Shown here piece after piece: positions 1 to 12,100 of a stretch of DNA of 64,000 bases. A program made the translations under genes and the position numbers. Position 1 is the stretch's first letter; each line of letters opens with the position of its first letter. This DNA is from Rhipidocladum racemiflorum (lineage: Eukaryota > Streptophyta > Magnoliopsida > Poales > Poaceae): the NCBI GenBank assembly GCA_036346355.1, contig CM070577.1:14569666-14633665 (forward strand), written 5' to 3'. The notes beneath the pieces are model-generated. The model made no database searches, was not told where the DNA came from, and worked only from the letters and a program-made list of their open reading frames with translations.

Positions 1-948
1 TCCTGTCCCTCCTGGACGTGGGGCCGAGCCACGACCAGTTGGCCACATCTGAAAAGTACCCGTCCACGGATTGTAGAGGGGTGCAACAGCAGGGGGATGG
101 CCATAGCCATTGTTGCTGCGGTTCTTGTTATTCTTGGACTTGTTGCGGTTGTTGTGGTGGTTACCACGGTTGGAAGAGGAACCGGAGGTAGGCGGTTTGG
201 TGTTGGAGTCCGTGGAGGCGACGAAGGCTGTCGTGACGCCAGGCTTGGCGATCTTGAGATCGGCTTCCTCGAGGAGTAGCAGAGAGCAAGCCTGGAGGAA
301 GGATGGGAGCGGCGACCTTGTCTTGATGATGGTGGCGATGTTGCGGTAGGTGTCATTGAGGCCGCGGAGAAGGGAGAGAACAAGAGTGTCCTCAGTGACC
401 GGTTGGTCGATGTCGGCAAGAGCATCCGCATAGGTCTTCAGCTTTTGAGAGTAGGCAAGGATGGAGAGATCTCCTTGCATCAAATTGCGAAACTCGGCCT
501 CAAGGGACAGAGCACGCGAAGCCCTGTTGTCGCGAAACAAGCTCTCGAGGCTTTGCCATATGGCGCGAGCTTGAGCGCCGGGGGAGAGGACGATGCCGAG
601 TATCTCCTCTGAGATGGACGCGTAGAGGAGGGAGAGAACGGCGTAGTCGATGGCCACCCAAGCGGCTGTTGGCTGGGCGGGGGCGTCGGCGACGAGGTGC
701 TGCATCGCACCAAACTTGCCGACAAGGAGGAGGAAGAGTTCGCGCCACCGTGTGTAGTTGGGAGGATGGAGCTCCAATGAGAAGGGGACGTGCGTGCGCA
801 CGTTGATGGTGGAGAGCACGGAAGCAGTAGCAGGGGCCGGTACGATGGCGCCGGTAGCTACGACGCCGGCGAGTGCGGTGTTGGCAACCTCGGCGTTGGC
901 AGCCAAGTTGTTGGCAGTCACGGCCGCCGCAGCAGCATCTTCGGCCAT
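1..948 (-). CDS. Copia retrotransposon gag polyprotein (UBN2-type), partial, open to window edge
   Basis: An uninterrupted minus-strand frame of 316 codons runs from ATG at 948 to the left edge with no stop. It starts MAEDAAAAVTANN and has the gag-polypeptide pattern of plant Ty1/copia elements: TRWRELFLLLVGKFG near residue 70, then AIDYAVLSLLYASISEE, RAIWQSLESLFRDNRASRAL, QGDLSILAYSQKLKTYADAL and a Ser/Asn/Gly-rich tail. Gag forms the virus-like particle that packages element RNA. The start lies just inside the primer-binding site and LTR (975-1182), as expected for a 5' gag. Zinc knuckle, protease and pol would lie left of the window. The frame is clean, so this copy may be young. Seen: frame, motifs, LTR and PBS. 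Inferred: element integrity beyond the edge. Confidence 0.9.
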   Translation of the reverse strand, partial: MAEDAAAAAVTANNLAANAEVANTALAGVVATGAIVPAPATASVLSTINVRTHVPFSLELHPPNYTRWRELFLLLVGKFGAMQHLVADAPAQPTAAWVAIDYAVLSLLYASISEEILGIVLSPGAQARAIWQSLESLFRDNRASRALSLEAEFRNLMQGDLSILAYSQKLKTYADALADIDQPVTEDTLVLSLLRGLNDTYRNIATIIKTRSPLPSFLQACSLLLLEEADLKIAKPGVTTAFVASTDSNTKPPTSGSSSNRGNHHNNRNKSKNNKNRSNNGYGHPPAVAPLYNPWTGTFQMWPTGRGSAPRPGGTG

Positions 949-974
949 TAAGCAGTAGGGAGGAACGAAGTTAG

Positions 975-984
975 TCTGATACCA
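975..984 (-). other. Primer-binding site of the copia element
   Basis: The minus strand reads TGGTATCAGA immediately after the LTR end. This complements the 3' end of initiator methionine tRNA, the usual minus-strand primer of plant copia and gypsy elements. It fixes the inner LTR boundary and the element orientation. Confidence 0.9.
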
Positions 985-1182
985 TGAAAGAGTGAAACGA
1001 GAAGAAGAGTAGGAGAATCGCTGAATGATTCATTCATCAGAGTATTGTTGTACAAATAGTACAGTTACGTGCATGGCATGGCAACCTTGCCTGGCATGCA
1101 ACGCTAATCACGGCAAGGAGCTAATTACGGAGTATACTAAATATACAAGGCATATGCTGATGTACAGAAGCATATTCCAACA
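985..1182 (-). repeat. 5' LTR (198 bp) of the copia element
   Basis: Read on the minus strand, the LTR starts TGTTGGAATATGC at 1182 and ends CTCTTTCA at 985, with the canonical TG...CA ends, and abuts the primer-binding site. Its length fits short-LTR copia elements. The matching 3' LTR lies outside the window, so target duplication and age cannot be judged. The first five outside bases are CTCCT (1183-1187). Confidence 0.88.
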
Positions 1183-1921
1183 CTCCTGATGCCGGCGCAG
1201 ATCAATAAACCACCAAAAGTGCTAGTATAAAAAAAGTTGTAGAGTTAGCAGATGCTTCGTTGCGTAACAGCGATACAGTAGGTGGGAAACAAATTCTATG
1301 CAATTGTGCTATGTACCACGGTCTATGCAGCACCGTACAAATTACTGTCATGTGATCATGCAAATCATAAATTCACTTTAATGCAAAATCATCAATCTCT
1401 AAACAATTTAATGTACTTTAATCTTTATCACTTAATTGTTTTTTGCATAAAGATTGACGCAACGGGACACGTGACGCCAATCCACATGGTGCTACACAGA
1501 CCGCGGTATGCAGTACCGTTGTATAGAATTTTTTGAACCAAAATAAACTTCGACCAAAAACATAATATAAGATCGAGAAAGTTGCCATGGCGCTGGATTC
1601 ACTTGTACGGATCTCCGTAATATTGACGGCTACGAACGCGGGCCCTCCTGGCGTGCTTTGCATGCCATTGCGCCGGTGCTCACGCCTGGCTTGATTCCCG
1701 GCGTTGGAACGCATCGGCGTCACGCGCATATGGATGGTACAGCCGAAAGGGAATGGGGGAGGTGCCCACGAGGTGGCTCCCTCTACTGATTTCCACCGTT
1801 GGGTGGTTCTTGCGCCGGAATCTGCCGGCCATCGTAGGAATCCTCCCTGCCCTGTGGTTCCGAGAACTGCCTGAAAGAAGAATAGCCCTCTTGCGCTGCA
1901 AATTTTGGCGTTGCGTAGCCA
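1183..1921. other. Intergenic sequence, nothing recognised
   Basis: AT-rich to about 1560, then more GC-rich from 1640 to 1920. Short ORFs on both strands (for example 1680-1922 minus and 1753-1995 plus) overlap each other and resemble no family I recognise. No promoter, RNA gene or transposon end could be supported. Confidence 0.5.
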
Positions 1922-2700
1922 TGGTTAGAAATAAGGCCCAAGTGGCCCATTTATCTCTAATGCCAAAGCTACAAAGAATAGTACCATACTGCTAGTTGAG
2001 AGAAGAGAATACCAATTTAAAAGGGAGAGCTTCCACCATGCCTTGTAATGAGACCTATGGAGGGTGAGAAGCACGGCTAAAGTCACACGCATGCGTATTT
2101 CGCGAATTTCCGCGTATTTTTCCCACGTGACTTGTGACTTTTATTTTTTGGTTTCTCTCTATTATTAATGAATAAATGGGGTCATTTACTGAAAATTGAA
2201 ACAGCCATGATAATGGCGTCAGTTTTTAATAGACATGCAGTTTCTAATGGTGTTGTAATGGTCAATTATTGACTGTTACTGGTGCGAGGCTATAAATCTG
2301 GATACATCCAGACTGAAATGAGTTTTTTGCTCTGGCACTCGCGTTCATCCATTGTGATCTGTGTTGCGTCTTCGTGTTGCACTCGTTCTTCACCGACCTT
2401 CCTCTCGGCGTGCACCGCGAGGCAGGGAGAGCGGGATCTCCGAACCGTTGTCGCAGCGAGAACCTGCACGGGGGGTGGCAATAAGGTTTCTTGGCAGCGC
2501 AACTTGTGATCGCTCGAGCTTCCTCTGCGTCGACTACTTCCTCTACGGCCGGTCGCTACTGCGCTGCATCCTTTTAGTCATCAAGCCCATCGTAAGAATT
2601 CTCCTATTTTCCCTCTGTTTATTTCGTACACATCATTTCTAGATCTACTTTTCAGATATATGTGGTATCTTCTGTCTAGCCTGTTGTGTTTGATTATTTT
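1922..2700 (+). repeat. Probable copia-type LTR or LTR remnant
   Basis: The stretch begins TGGTTAGAAATAAGGCCC, close to the usual TGTTAGAAATAAGGCCC start of some grass copia LTRs. It contains a TATA-like CTATAAAT near 2290, followed by a GC-rich leader-like stretch with GGCAGCGCAACTTG and then a T-rich segment. That order (promoter, R-like leader, U5-like tail) fits a copia LTR. No primer-binding site follows and I could not find the right end or a target duplication, so the end at 2700 is approximate. It may be a truncated solo LTR. Confidence 0.4.
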
Positions 2701-2734
2701 GGAATTATGTTTCATATTCAAATCTGAAATTAAA

Positions 2735-3690
2735 ATAATACCTAGATCATTTACAATAATTACTCCTGTCTTGGCTCTTCACTTTGACTTTACCAATACT
2801 TGTCAACCTCACTAATTCAATCTTGGATGGAAACGAAATCAAGAATGAATTCTAAGTATGATCCTTAATTTCCCAGTGCCACTTGATGGGGAACACTCTA
2901 TGAAGCTCTTCATGCAATCTATCAGCAGTCCAAGAGCTACCCTCAATTCTCACCAAAGCCATCTTGTTGGAATTAGTACGTGGTTTTTTAGAGCCTGAAA
3001 AAGTGATTTGATAAAACCTATGACCATCCACCGTATATCCACACAAATTAGTAGTCGGTTTGGGTAGTTTCAACAAAGGACACTTACTAGCAATATGTTG
3101 ATCATCCTCACAAATATCACAAAAAAAAAACAAAGTTGTGTAGTCTGAATAAACATGTCCTCTTTTCTGGCAACGTGAACAAACAAGTTTGGACTTGTCG
3201 ACAAACTCCTAAATCAATGGTACCTGAGCAGATGAAGACTGATTCTGCACAGCCCTTTGCAATGCAGCTTGAGAATTATTGAAGTCTTTTGCCTTCAAGT
3301 CGCCATCAGAGCCAACTCTGCCATGGCCTCAACCCCCAAAAATATTTGCTTCAACAAAACATACTCGGCCATGACCAGCAAAACATGGTTGCCAACGAGC
3401 ACATACACAATTGTGACCACTGACGTAACCACCCAAAACTTGGCCATTGAAGCTGCTGCCGATAGGATCTCTAGCACTATGACCAGAACTTCCCTGTCCA
3501 ACCTGAATTACAGGGTTGCCACCACCACCATGAGAACCCACAAGCATGTATTGTCTGGGCAGACATGCAGTCCCTTTGCCACCACCATGTCCGGCGCCTT
3601 GTCCACCACCTCCGTCCATGCGTTGAAGAGCTGACGCAAATGAACGCCGGTCCCTAGTCGTCGTCCCTGCCAGAAAGAACAACCGTCACT
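2735..3690 (-). pseudogene. Double zinc-knuckle (CCHC) DUF4283-like gene, pseudogene
   Basis: The minus strand encodes remnants of a nucleic-acid-binding protein family common in grass genomes. Reading 5' to 3' from about 3690: a Gly-rich leader with TTTRDRRSFASALQRM; a first zinc knuckle near 3190-3140, CSRCQKRGHVYSDY, with the last Cys replaced by Tyr; a frameshift at the A run 3121-3130; and a second knuckle, CDICEDDQHIASKC (C-x2-C-x4-H-x4-C), near 3125-3085. LKLPKPTTNLCGYTVDGHRFYQI and MALVRIEGSSWTADRLHEEL follow. After a stop near 2853 the same frame continues NSFLISFPSKIELVRL to about 2740. This order matches putative gag-like or domesticated zinc-knuckle proteins; their function is not established. 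Frameshift, stop and lost Cys make it a pseudogene. Confidence 0.65.
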
Positions 3691-3712
3691 TTTAGGCTTC
3701 AAGTGCGGGAGG

Positions 3713-3834
3713 GATCAATTGATGATTTACCCTCACTTATATGTGTTATTGATCATTTGCCCCATGATGTCTTGCTGACATACGGGTCCTGGGGCCACAT
3801 GTTAGTGAGACACATGGGGTAAATGATCAATTGC
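3713..3834. repeat. Short inverted-repeat (MITE-like) segment
   Basis: GATCAATTGATGATTTACCC at 3713-3732 is matched in inverted form by GGGTAAATGATCAATTG at 3818-3834. An inner arm, GATCATTTGCCCCATG at 3751-3766, also pairs with the right arm. The segment could fold into a hairpin and separates the zinc-knuckle pseudogene from the next ORF. No target duplication was identified. Confidence 0.45.
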
Positions 3835-3835
3835 A

Positions 3836-6800
3836 CTATAAAAAAGAGTGCAAATAATCAAATCTCCCGATGCGGGAGAAAAGAGATATTAACCCACTCT
3901 TAATCTTTTCGCGACAATTAGTGGGTCCAACCTGAGTAAAATGACTAGATCCTGATGCAAACTGAGTTCGATTGAAACCAATAGAATTTTGAAAATCCTT
4001 ATGGATCCTGAAATTTAGGGTTGCAGATAGGACTTGAATTGTTTCTGTTTCTTGCCCAGCTAGCCTTTGCCAAGGCATCCCCAAATGTGACCAGAGAGGA
4101 TAATCTAGGTGTCGGGACCCCGAATTTGCAAATCCGGACCCTCTGTGTATTCAGCACTAGTCCAGGAACGCGCTAGTGCACACAGTCTTAACATCGGTAA
4201 ATATCACAATCATACCACTCGATACTAATAAAGTACTTTATTTAAATAGTCAAACTGGTTACTCGACCTTATGGTCAAGTTACAATTGTATGCCTCGCAG
4301 GGCGAAACTTATTAAGAGAGAAATAGTAGCAGCGGAAAATCAGATAACTTCGTGGCGCCATCCAAAGATATCACAGTAACCGACCGGGCTCGCTCCTAAG
4401 TAGATGGTTCCTCCTGGAGCTCCTCCTCCAAAGCCGGTGTAGTCTCCTCTTCAACCGGTGTTGTATTGTGGCAAGGGTGAGTACTTGGTACTCGGCAAGT
4501 CATGCATGAGAATGCAAGCTAATATACTACATGCTTGGCTTGGTACAAAGGAATAGCTCAAGGTATATTTGCGGTAAACAAAGATTTGACAAATAACATA
4601 AGTAGATTCGGAAAGCGAGAAAGCAATTAAAGCATAGATAACTTTTCAAGGAGATTAATAAACATCTTTCCCATCCTAATCCACATTTCCATCAACATCA
4701 TTTTAATCCAACCCAACCTTTGAGATCCAAGTTATTTTTGAGAAAATCTAACCCTTGACTGTAATTCCCGAGCGATGTCCAATACCATGGACACGGCTAT
4801 TCGAATAGATTGTACACTCTGCAGAGGTTATGCACTTTACCCACAAGATACAAGTCAAACACCACAAAGGCGAGTTCCCGTAACAAAGTCTTTCTAAACT
4901 TCTAACAATACAAGTGGTCCTCCCGGTTATTGCACACTAACCCTTCCCTTAGCTAAGGCGAAGTTTAGGCCAATCAACTGTTAGATGGGTACTGGCCTCA
5001 CCCGACGCTCCCCGCACAACTTACACAAAGGGTGTAGTTGACCTCCTGAGGTCCCACAGGTACGTTATTAGCAACTTAGTCAACTAGGTCCGTCCCATTA
5101 CAGACATGTGGTTGCACGTTAGACCCAGTTCAAAGGCTTGCAAGGTGAAGTCCTTAGGGTGACCAGGGCAAGACTACCCGAAGAACCAAATCAACATCCC
5201 CAATGCCACAACCGGCCCACTGATTATTCTTGCCACATGCCCGGTCGAAAAACTATTTATCAAACCCCAGTTGATTACCATGCACCACGTGCCATCAACA
5301 TCACATGATACCTTTCCAAAATAGGTTCAATATATCATTTAAGTCAATATTAACATTTGATTGTCCAAAATCATGTCAAGAGCACGAGTGTGTCTAAGCA
5401 AAGATACTACAACGGTCTAAAACCCATGTTGGCAATCTAATAATGTCCAACTAGTAAACCACAACTAGGGTGACAAGGGGTCATGGCACATACTTAAGTA
5501 ATCAAGGTGTCATACAGCAATTTGGCATTTATCTAATTCCCATATTTAAATAAAGTATTTTCTAATTGAACTAGCATGCAATAGGTTAAATCAAAATAGA
5601 TTTCGAAATAGGATCAACATGGTCAAAGCACAACTTGCCTTCAAAAAGTACTTGTTCTTGGTCTTGAGTTGGATCCTGAGTCAATACTTCTCCTTCGAAT
5701 CCTTCCGGCACTTCAACGTCTACTCGTAAAGCGTGCAAATAGCAATACACGAATAAACAATAGGCAAAAAGTATCCAAACATCCAAATAAAATCCATAAA
5801 CAGAGAGAACATAATTTTATGAATTTTTAGAAACTGGAATCGTCAAATTTGGAGTTAAAATGCAAAAGTTATGATTATTTAAAGTTTAAATAATCAATTA
5901 AATAATTTTACAAAGAAAAACGTTAGTCCAAAAATTAAATAAAATTCATAATTAGGTAGATCTCAATTTTATACAAATTTAGAAATTTGAATCACTCAAA
6001 TCGGAGTTGAAACGCAAAAGTTATAAGCGTTTGAAGTTTGAATCAAAATCTGAAATCATTATTTCGAAATAATAAATCATTTTATTTTTCGGAAATTAAT
6101 TATTGCGTCAGCCTGGACACGTGTACCAATCACGAAGCGACACGCGTACCGAATGACGTTAGCCACGCCCGGCCAACAATACTGACAGGCGGGCCCCGTC
6201 ATGACGTCATCATGATGTCATGATGCGGTTTAGATGACCCGCTGACACGCGGGCCCGGCGTGTCAGCGACATGCACGCACGGCGCGGCTTGGTGCTACGT
6301 GGCATGATCATGGCCCTCGGTTTACGATCTAACGGCTGCGAACCAATCGGGTTGGATCTAAGCGACTTAATCTCGACCGCACAAGTTTGGATGGACGGCT
6401 AAGATTCGCCCGAGACTACCTAAGCAATAACCAGATCTAATCGGTGCCCTACGATCTTGATCCTACGGTTGGGATCTAATACGCCGAGACAGAGAGGTGG
6501 ACTCACCTCAAGCGTCAGATGATGATCCAACGGCCGGTGGAGCTCCAAGGTCGCTGCATGGCGGCACAAGTGCAGAATCGGGGAAGACGACACCAAACGG
6601 CGTGCGGTGTGTCCCGGCGAGAAGGAGAGCACGTTCAGGGGTGCCTCAACGTGGGGGTTTCAGACCCAGCCTCAGGCGCGGCGGAGGACGGCTAACGGCG
6701 GCGGAATCGCTCTCAAACCCGTAGACAACCCTCGACTACTCCGGTGAGGGATTCCTTGGCGGCGGCGGCGGCTTGAGCGCTGAAACCTAGAGCAAACGGT

Positions 6801-7718
6801 GCGGGACGAGCAGGCGATCCTCGGACGAGGGGCGGGGCTTTAAATAGCCTTGGCGTTCGCGCGGAACCCGGAGGTCAAGACCCACACGGCGGAGCCGTTC
6901 GTGCCCGAGTCGGAATCAGAGACGGCGGACGTGGCATCGAGCCGCCCACGTCGCTGGATCCGGTGGCCCTCACGCGAGCGAGCGTGGGCGTTACGGCCGT
7001 TGGATCAAGATCCAACGGTCGCGGTCTTAGGGTTAGGTCTTTTTAGGCGACGCGGTTCGACCGAGTCAAGAGGCGCGGGTCCGACTCGGGTCAGACTCAG
7101 GTCTGGCTCGAGTCCGAGGAACAGTACTAGACCCGACTAATTTTCAGCGATTAAATATTCAAATTAATTCCCAGAAATTCATTTAATTCATTAAAAATAG
7201 CAAAAGACTCAGAAAAATTCCAGAAAAATTCTGGAAAATATTTTAGGGTATTTGGGACTCAAATAAAATATTTCCAACAAAATTTTATTTGCAAAGTTTA
7301 ATTCTTTAATTATTTCAAAATGGAATAAATTCAAATAAATTCCAAATAAATCCAAATAAATTCCAGAAAATTCCAAAAATTCACCAAAGTACCAAATCAC
7401 ACATAGATTTAAGAAAAGCAAAATTTTGGGGTGTTACACTAGGCGACGGCAAAGGGCCCTTCCATGGCCACACCTTGGCTGACAATTTTTTTTCTCTGTA
7501 AACTGAATGCATTCTGGAGCAAGTTTATGAGCTATCGACAAAAAATCATGTTCAGAGTAACCGACAGCAAGAACGTCCCGATACAATTGTTCCTGAAGTG
7601 TTGAATTAAAGATCTCAGCATCAATTTCATTCTTCGAACTGCAATTCGGATTCTTCAGCATTGTAACAGCAAAGAAAAGAACATTATCGAAAAAAGGAAA
7701 ATCCGATCTGAACAGCAA
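3836..7718 (-). pseudogene. Uncharacterised ORF split by a solo LTR
   Basis: Two minus-strand ORF pieces, 7718-7439 and 4109-3836, are separated only by the LTR at 4110-7438. Removing the LTR and one copy of the CTAGG duplication joins CGC CTA to GAT TAT in the same frame, giving ...GRALCRRLDYPLWSHLGMPWQRLAG... and a continuous frame of about 185 codons ending at 3836. I do not recognise a domain. It lies upstream of, and on the same strand as, the zinc-knuckle pseudogene and could be an earlier part of that gene. The frame was open when the LTR landed. Whether it was ever translated is unknown. Confidence 0.5.
4110..7438 (-). mobile_element. Solo LTR (3329 bp), Tekay/RIRE3-like gypsy family
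   Basis: On the plus strand it starts TGTCGGGACCCC and ends GGGGTGTTACA, flanked by identical CTAGG duplications (4105-4109 and 7439-7443). No internal gag-pol is present, so this is a solo LTR left by LTR-LTR recombination. Orientation is taken from the complete relative at 39968-52538, whose coding strand is minus; read that way the LTR starts TGTAACACCCC. It has a conserved double-palindrome block at 4797-4826, a GC-rich part at about 6100-7130, and a minus-strand TATA-like CTATTTAAAG near 6838-6847. Confidence 0.93.
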
Positions 7719-8428
7719 TAATGGTCAATTCCAAGATCGGCGATGAAAAATGTGATCCACTCTTGGATCGACCACTGCAATCCCTAGAATGCAAGCACCG
7801 AAACGATCCAGATTAAAAAAAATTTGAATGCTGAATGCGCATAGAGAAAACCTCTTTGTTGGACGGTGATAGTGTCAATCTCCCGCAAAGAAGATTGGAG
7901 CCTTCAACAAACTAGCCGCTGACTCATATCTCCTTGCCATCGCTAGTGGACCAGGCGCCGATAAAAAGACTAGCCGTCGGCTGACGGCCAGAGATGGAGC
8001 AGGCTAGGGAAAACCTCCCAATTTTTCCGCCGACGGTGGTCGACAGAGATCACGAAGGGGCTCGGACAAAGCTCGCTCACAAAATACTCATTATATGCAT
8101 CTTGCATTGTACATGCCCTAAGAACATGTAGATCCCTTGGCATCTAAAGTAGGCCCTAAGGTGTACATGTTACCTCTCTCTCAATAACACCATTGTTAGC
8201 TACTTTTTCTCTAAACCTTAGCACCACCATAGATGCTAAAATTCAACATTTTTGTGACATAGCACTAGCTACTACAATCCGGGTTTAGCACCGTTCTCCC
8301 ATCCGTTGACATGAGTGCTACAAAATTTCTGTCACCTTTAGTATTTGCTGCTAGAAACAGCCGTTCATGCTGTCCAAAGGAAAACTAGATTATCCTAGGA
8401 TTGTTACCTAGCTTAAATCCGGCCGGGA
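7719..8428. other. Intergenic sequence, nothing recognised
   Basis: No coding frame longer than the background is supported here. The stretch holds short direct and inverted words (AAGAACATGTAGATCC, GGTGTACATGTT) that may be remains of a MITE near 8100-8200, but no terminal repeats or target duplication could be defined. Confidence 0.45.
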
Positions 8429-9199
8429 TTGAGCCTCCTCGAACAAAAGCAACCAAGCTCTGATCCGCGGGAGAACACCCTTCGGTTTGATTTAGTACCA
8501 AACGTGAATCAAATCTGCATCCTCCCGCGAAAAAAAGCCATAGAAACGGGCATTTGCTCACTAACGCATCCGTCCTTGTACAGCCAATTCGGCGAACACC
8601 TTGTCTGCCTCAGCCATGCGACCGGCGCCGTCCTGCGCTGTACGGTAGCTGGAGGACGCGATCATGGCGGCGACCGGTTCACGTACCCATTCCTACTCAA
8701 GGCTTGCGGCGGTCTGATGGCGCTCGACCTGGGCATGCAGGTGCACGCGCACGTGGTGAGGTCCGAGTGCGAGTCCAATGCATGCCATATATCGTGCAGA
8801 ACTCACTAATTGAGATGTACACGCTCTCCGGCGGCCGGGTGCTCGCTCGTAAGGTGTTCGAAGGAATGCGAGAGAGGGATGTGGTTTCTTGGAACACACT
8901 AATATCGGCACACGCGAGGCTGGACCAGATGATGATTAGCAAGGGCACTGTTCGACTCCATGCCTGACAAGACTGTGGTTTCCTGGACTACACTGGTGTC
9001 CGGTTACACTTGTCAGGGACTTCTCAGGCGCCGTCGAGGTGTTTCAGGGCTGATGCAAATGGAAGGCTTTGAACCAGACGACGTGAGCATCGTCGCGGTA
9101 CGTGTTGCCGGCGTGTGCCCAATTGGGTGCCCTGGAGCTAGGCAGGAGGGTATACGCCTACTGCAACAAGCACCGAATGCTGCGCAATACATACATATG

Positions 9200-12100
9200 T
9201 GTCGGGACCCGAATCTGCAAATCTGGACCCTCTGTGTATTCAGCACTAGTCCAGGAACGCGCTAGTGCACACAGTCTTAACATCGGTAAATATCACAATC
9301 ATACCACTCGATACTAATAAAGTACTTTAATTAAATAGTCAAACTGATTGCTCGACCTTATGGTCAAGTTACAAATATATGCCACGCAGGGCGAAACTTA
9401 TTAAGAGAGAAATAATAGCAGCGGAAAAATAAGATAACCCATTGGCGCCATCCAAGATACCACAGCAATCGACCGGCTCGCTCCTAAGTAGACGGTTCCT
9501 CTTGGAGCTCCTCCTCCAAAGCTGGTGTAGTCTCCTCTTCAACTGGTGTTGTATTGCGGCAAGGGTGAGTACTTGGTACTCAGCAAGTCATGCACAGAAT
9601 GCAAGCTAATATACTATATGCATGGCTTAATACAAAGGAATAGCTCAAGGTATATTTGCAGTAAAGAGCATTTGACAAGTAGCATAAGTAGATTCGAAAG
9701 CAGTAGAAACAAGTATAACATCAATAACTTTTCCAGGAGTTTAATCAACATCTTTCTCATTCCTAATCCACATTTCCATCAACATCATTATTAAACCAAA
9801 CCCAACCTTTTCAAGACCAAGTTATTTTCAAGAAAGTCTAACCCTTGATCAGAATTCCGAGCGATGTCCAATACCGCGGACACGGCTATTCGAATAGATT
9901 ATACACTCTGCAGAGGTTATGCACTTTACCCACAAGATACAATCAAACACCACAAAGGCGAGTTCCGTAATAAAGTCTTTCGTAAACTTTTAACGGACAA
10001 GTGGTCCTCTCCTGTTGCACACTAACCCTTCCCTTAGCAAAGGCGAAGTTTAGGTCAATCCACCGTTAGATGGGTACTTGGCCGCACCCAGACGCTCCCC
10101 GCATAACATACACAAAGGGTGTAGTTGACACCCGAGAGGTCCCACAGTGCGTTATTAGCAACTTAGTCAACTAGGTCCGTCCCATTACTGACATGTGGTT
10201 GCACGCTTGACTCAGTTCAAAGGCTTGCAAGGTTAAGTCCTTAGGGTGACCAGGCGGGACTACCCAAGAACCAAACCAACATTCCTTGCCACAACCTGCC
10301 CACCTGATCATTCTTGCCACATGCCCCGATCGAAAACTATTTATCAAACCCCAGTTGATTACCATGCACCACGTGCCATCAACATCACATGCTACCTTTC
10401 CAAAACAGGTTCAATATATCATTAAGTCAATATTAACATTTGATTATCCAAAAATCATGTCATGAGCACGTAGCGTGCTCTAAGCAATATACTACAACGA
10501 TCTACAAACCCATGTTGGCAATTTAGTAGTGTCCAACTAGTAATCCACAACTAGGGTGACAAGGGTCATGGCACATATTTAATTAATCAAGGTGTCATAC
10601 AAAGAAATTGGCATTTATCTAATTCCCTGATTAAATAAAGTATTTTCTAATTAAACTAGCATGCAATAAATTGAATCAAAATAGGTTTCAAAATGGGATC
10701 AACATGGTCAAAGCACAACTTGCCTTGAAAAAGTACTTGTTCTTGGTCCTGAGCTGGCTCCTGGGTCAACACTTCTCCTTCGAATCCTTCGGGCACTTCG
10801 ACGTCTACTCGTAAAGCGTGCAAATAGAAGATAATAAATAAACAGTAGACAAAAAGTGTCCAAACATCCAAATAAAATCCATAAATAGAGAGAGCATAAT
10901 TTTATGAATTTTTAGAAACTGGAATCGTCAAATTCGGAGTTAAAATGCAAAAGTTATAGCATTTTGAAGTTTAAATAATCAATTAAATAATATTACAAAG
11001 GAAAACTTTAGTCCAAAAATTAAATAAAATTCATAATTAGGTAGATCTCAATTTTATACAAATTTAAAATTTTGAATCACTCAAATCGGAGTTAAAATGC
11101 AAAAGTTATAAGCGTTTGAAGTTTGAATCAAAATTTGAAATCAATAATTCGAATTAATAAATCATTTTCTTTTTCGGAAATTCTTTTATTGCGTCAGCAT
11201 GACATGTGGACCAATCTGGTGCCGCCACGTCGCCTCGGGTCCATGGATCCGGCGCACGGGCGCGGCTCGGTCTACCGTGGACCTGGTCCACGGCTCACGT
11301 GTCTCGTTGACAGGTGGGCCCCTCGAATGACGTCAGCGGTGACGTCATCACGCACGGCTGAGGACAGCTGGCAGCTGGGCCCCACCGTGACGTCATGGTG
11401 CACTCGGCTGAGACGCTGATGCGTGGGCCCCACTGACACGCGGGCCCCGCGTGTCAGAGACACGCGCCATCGCCACGGGCGCCGACCGCCGATCACGACG
11501 GCCGCCTCCCGGCCACGTGGCTAGATCTCGGCCGTTGATTTGAAAATCAACGGCCCAGATTGGATCTGGCTTAACGTGTTAAGAAACTACTCACGATTCG
11601 GGACCGTTCGATCTTGATCGGACGGTCAAGATCCAATCTAACGAAAACAACGTGGGTTAACGCTAACCGTTCGATCTAGATCTAACGGCTGAGATCTATT
11701 CTAGCTTGGTGCAGTTTAGGCTACGTGGCACGATCTAAACCGTTGGATCTAGATCCAACAGTTGGAAATAGATCTGGGATTTCAACGTGGAAAATACCTC
11801 CGGTGACGTGGCGCAATCTCAGCCGTGCGATGGAGATCCGACGGCTGAGAAGCTTCGAGTCCATGGCGATGTCCACGGCGGGGCTTGCTGGCCGGAGACG
11901 GAGACGACAACGATGATAACGGCATTGCGGGCGTGCTCCGGTGAAGTGGAAGGTCCCCTCCGACGCGGCTGGCTCTTACGGTTCCGGATCTGACCTCAAC
12001 GGCGGCGGAAACAACGGGAAGCCGCGGCGGAACACGCAATCAACTCCGACGAGCGATTGCGGCGCAACCACGGCGACTCGGGCGACGTTGTCTAGGGCTA

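Noticed and set aside
1680..1995. Opposite-strand ORFs of about 80 codons
   Set aside because: They overlap each other in antisense, lack motifs, and one runs into a probable LTR.
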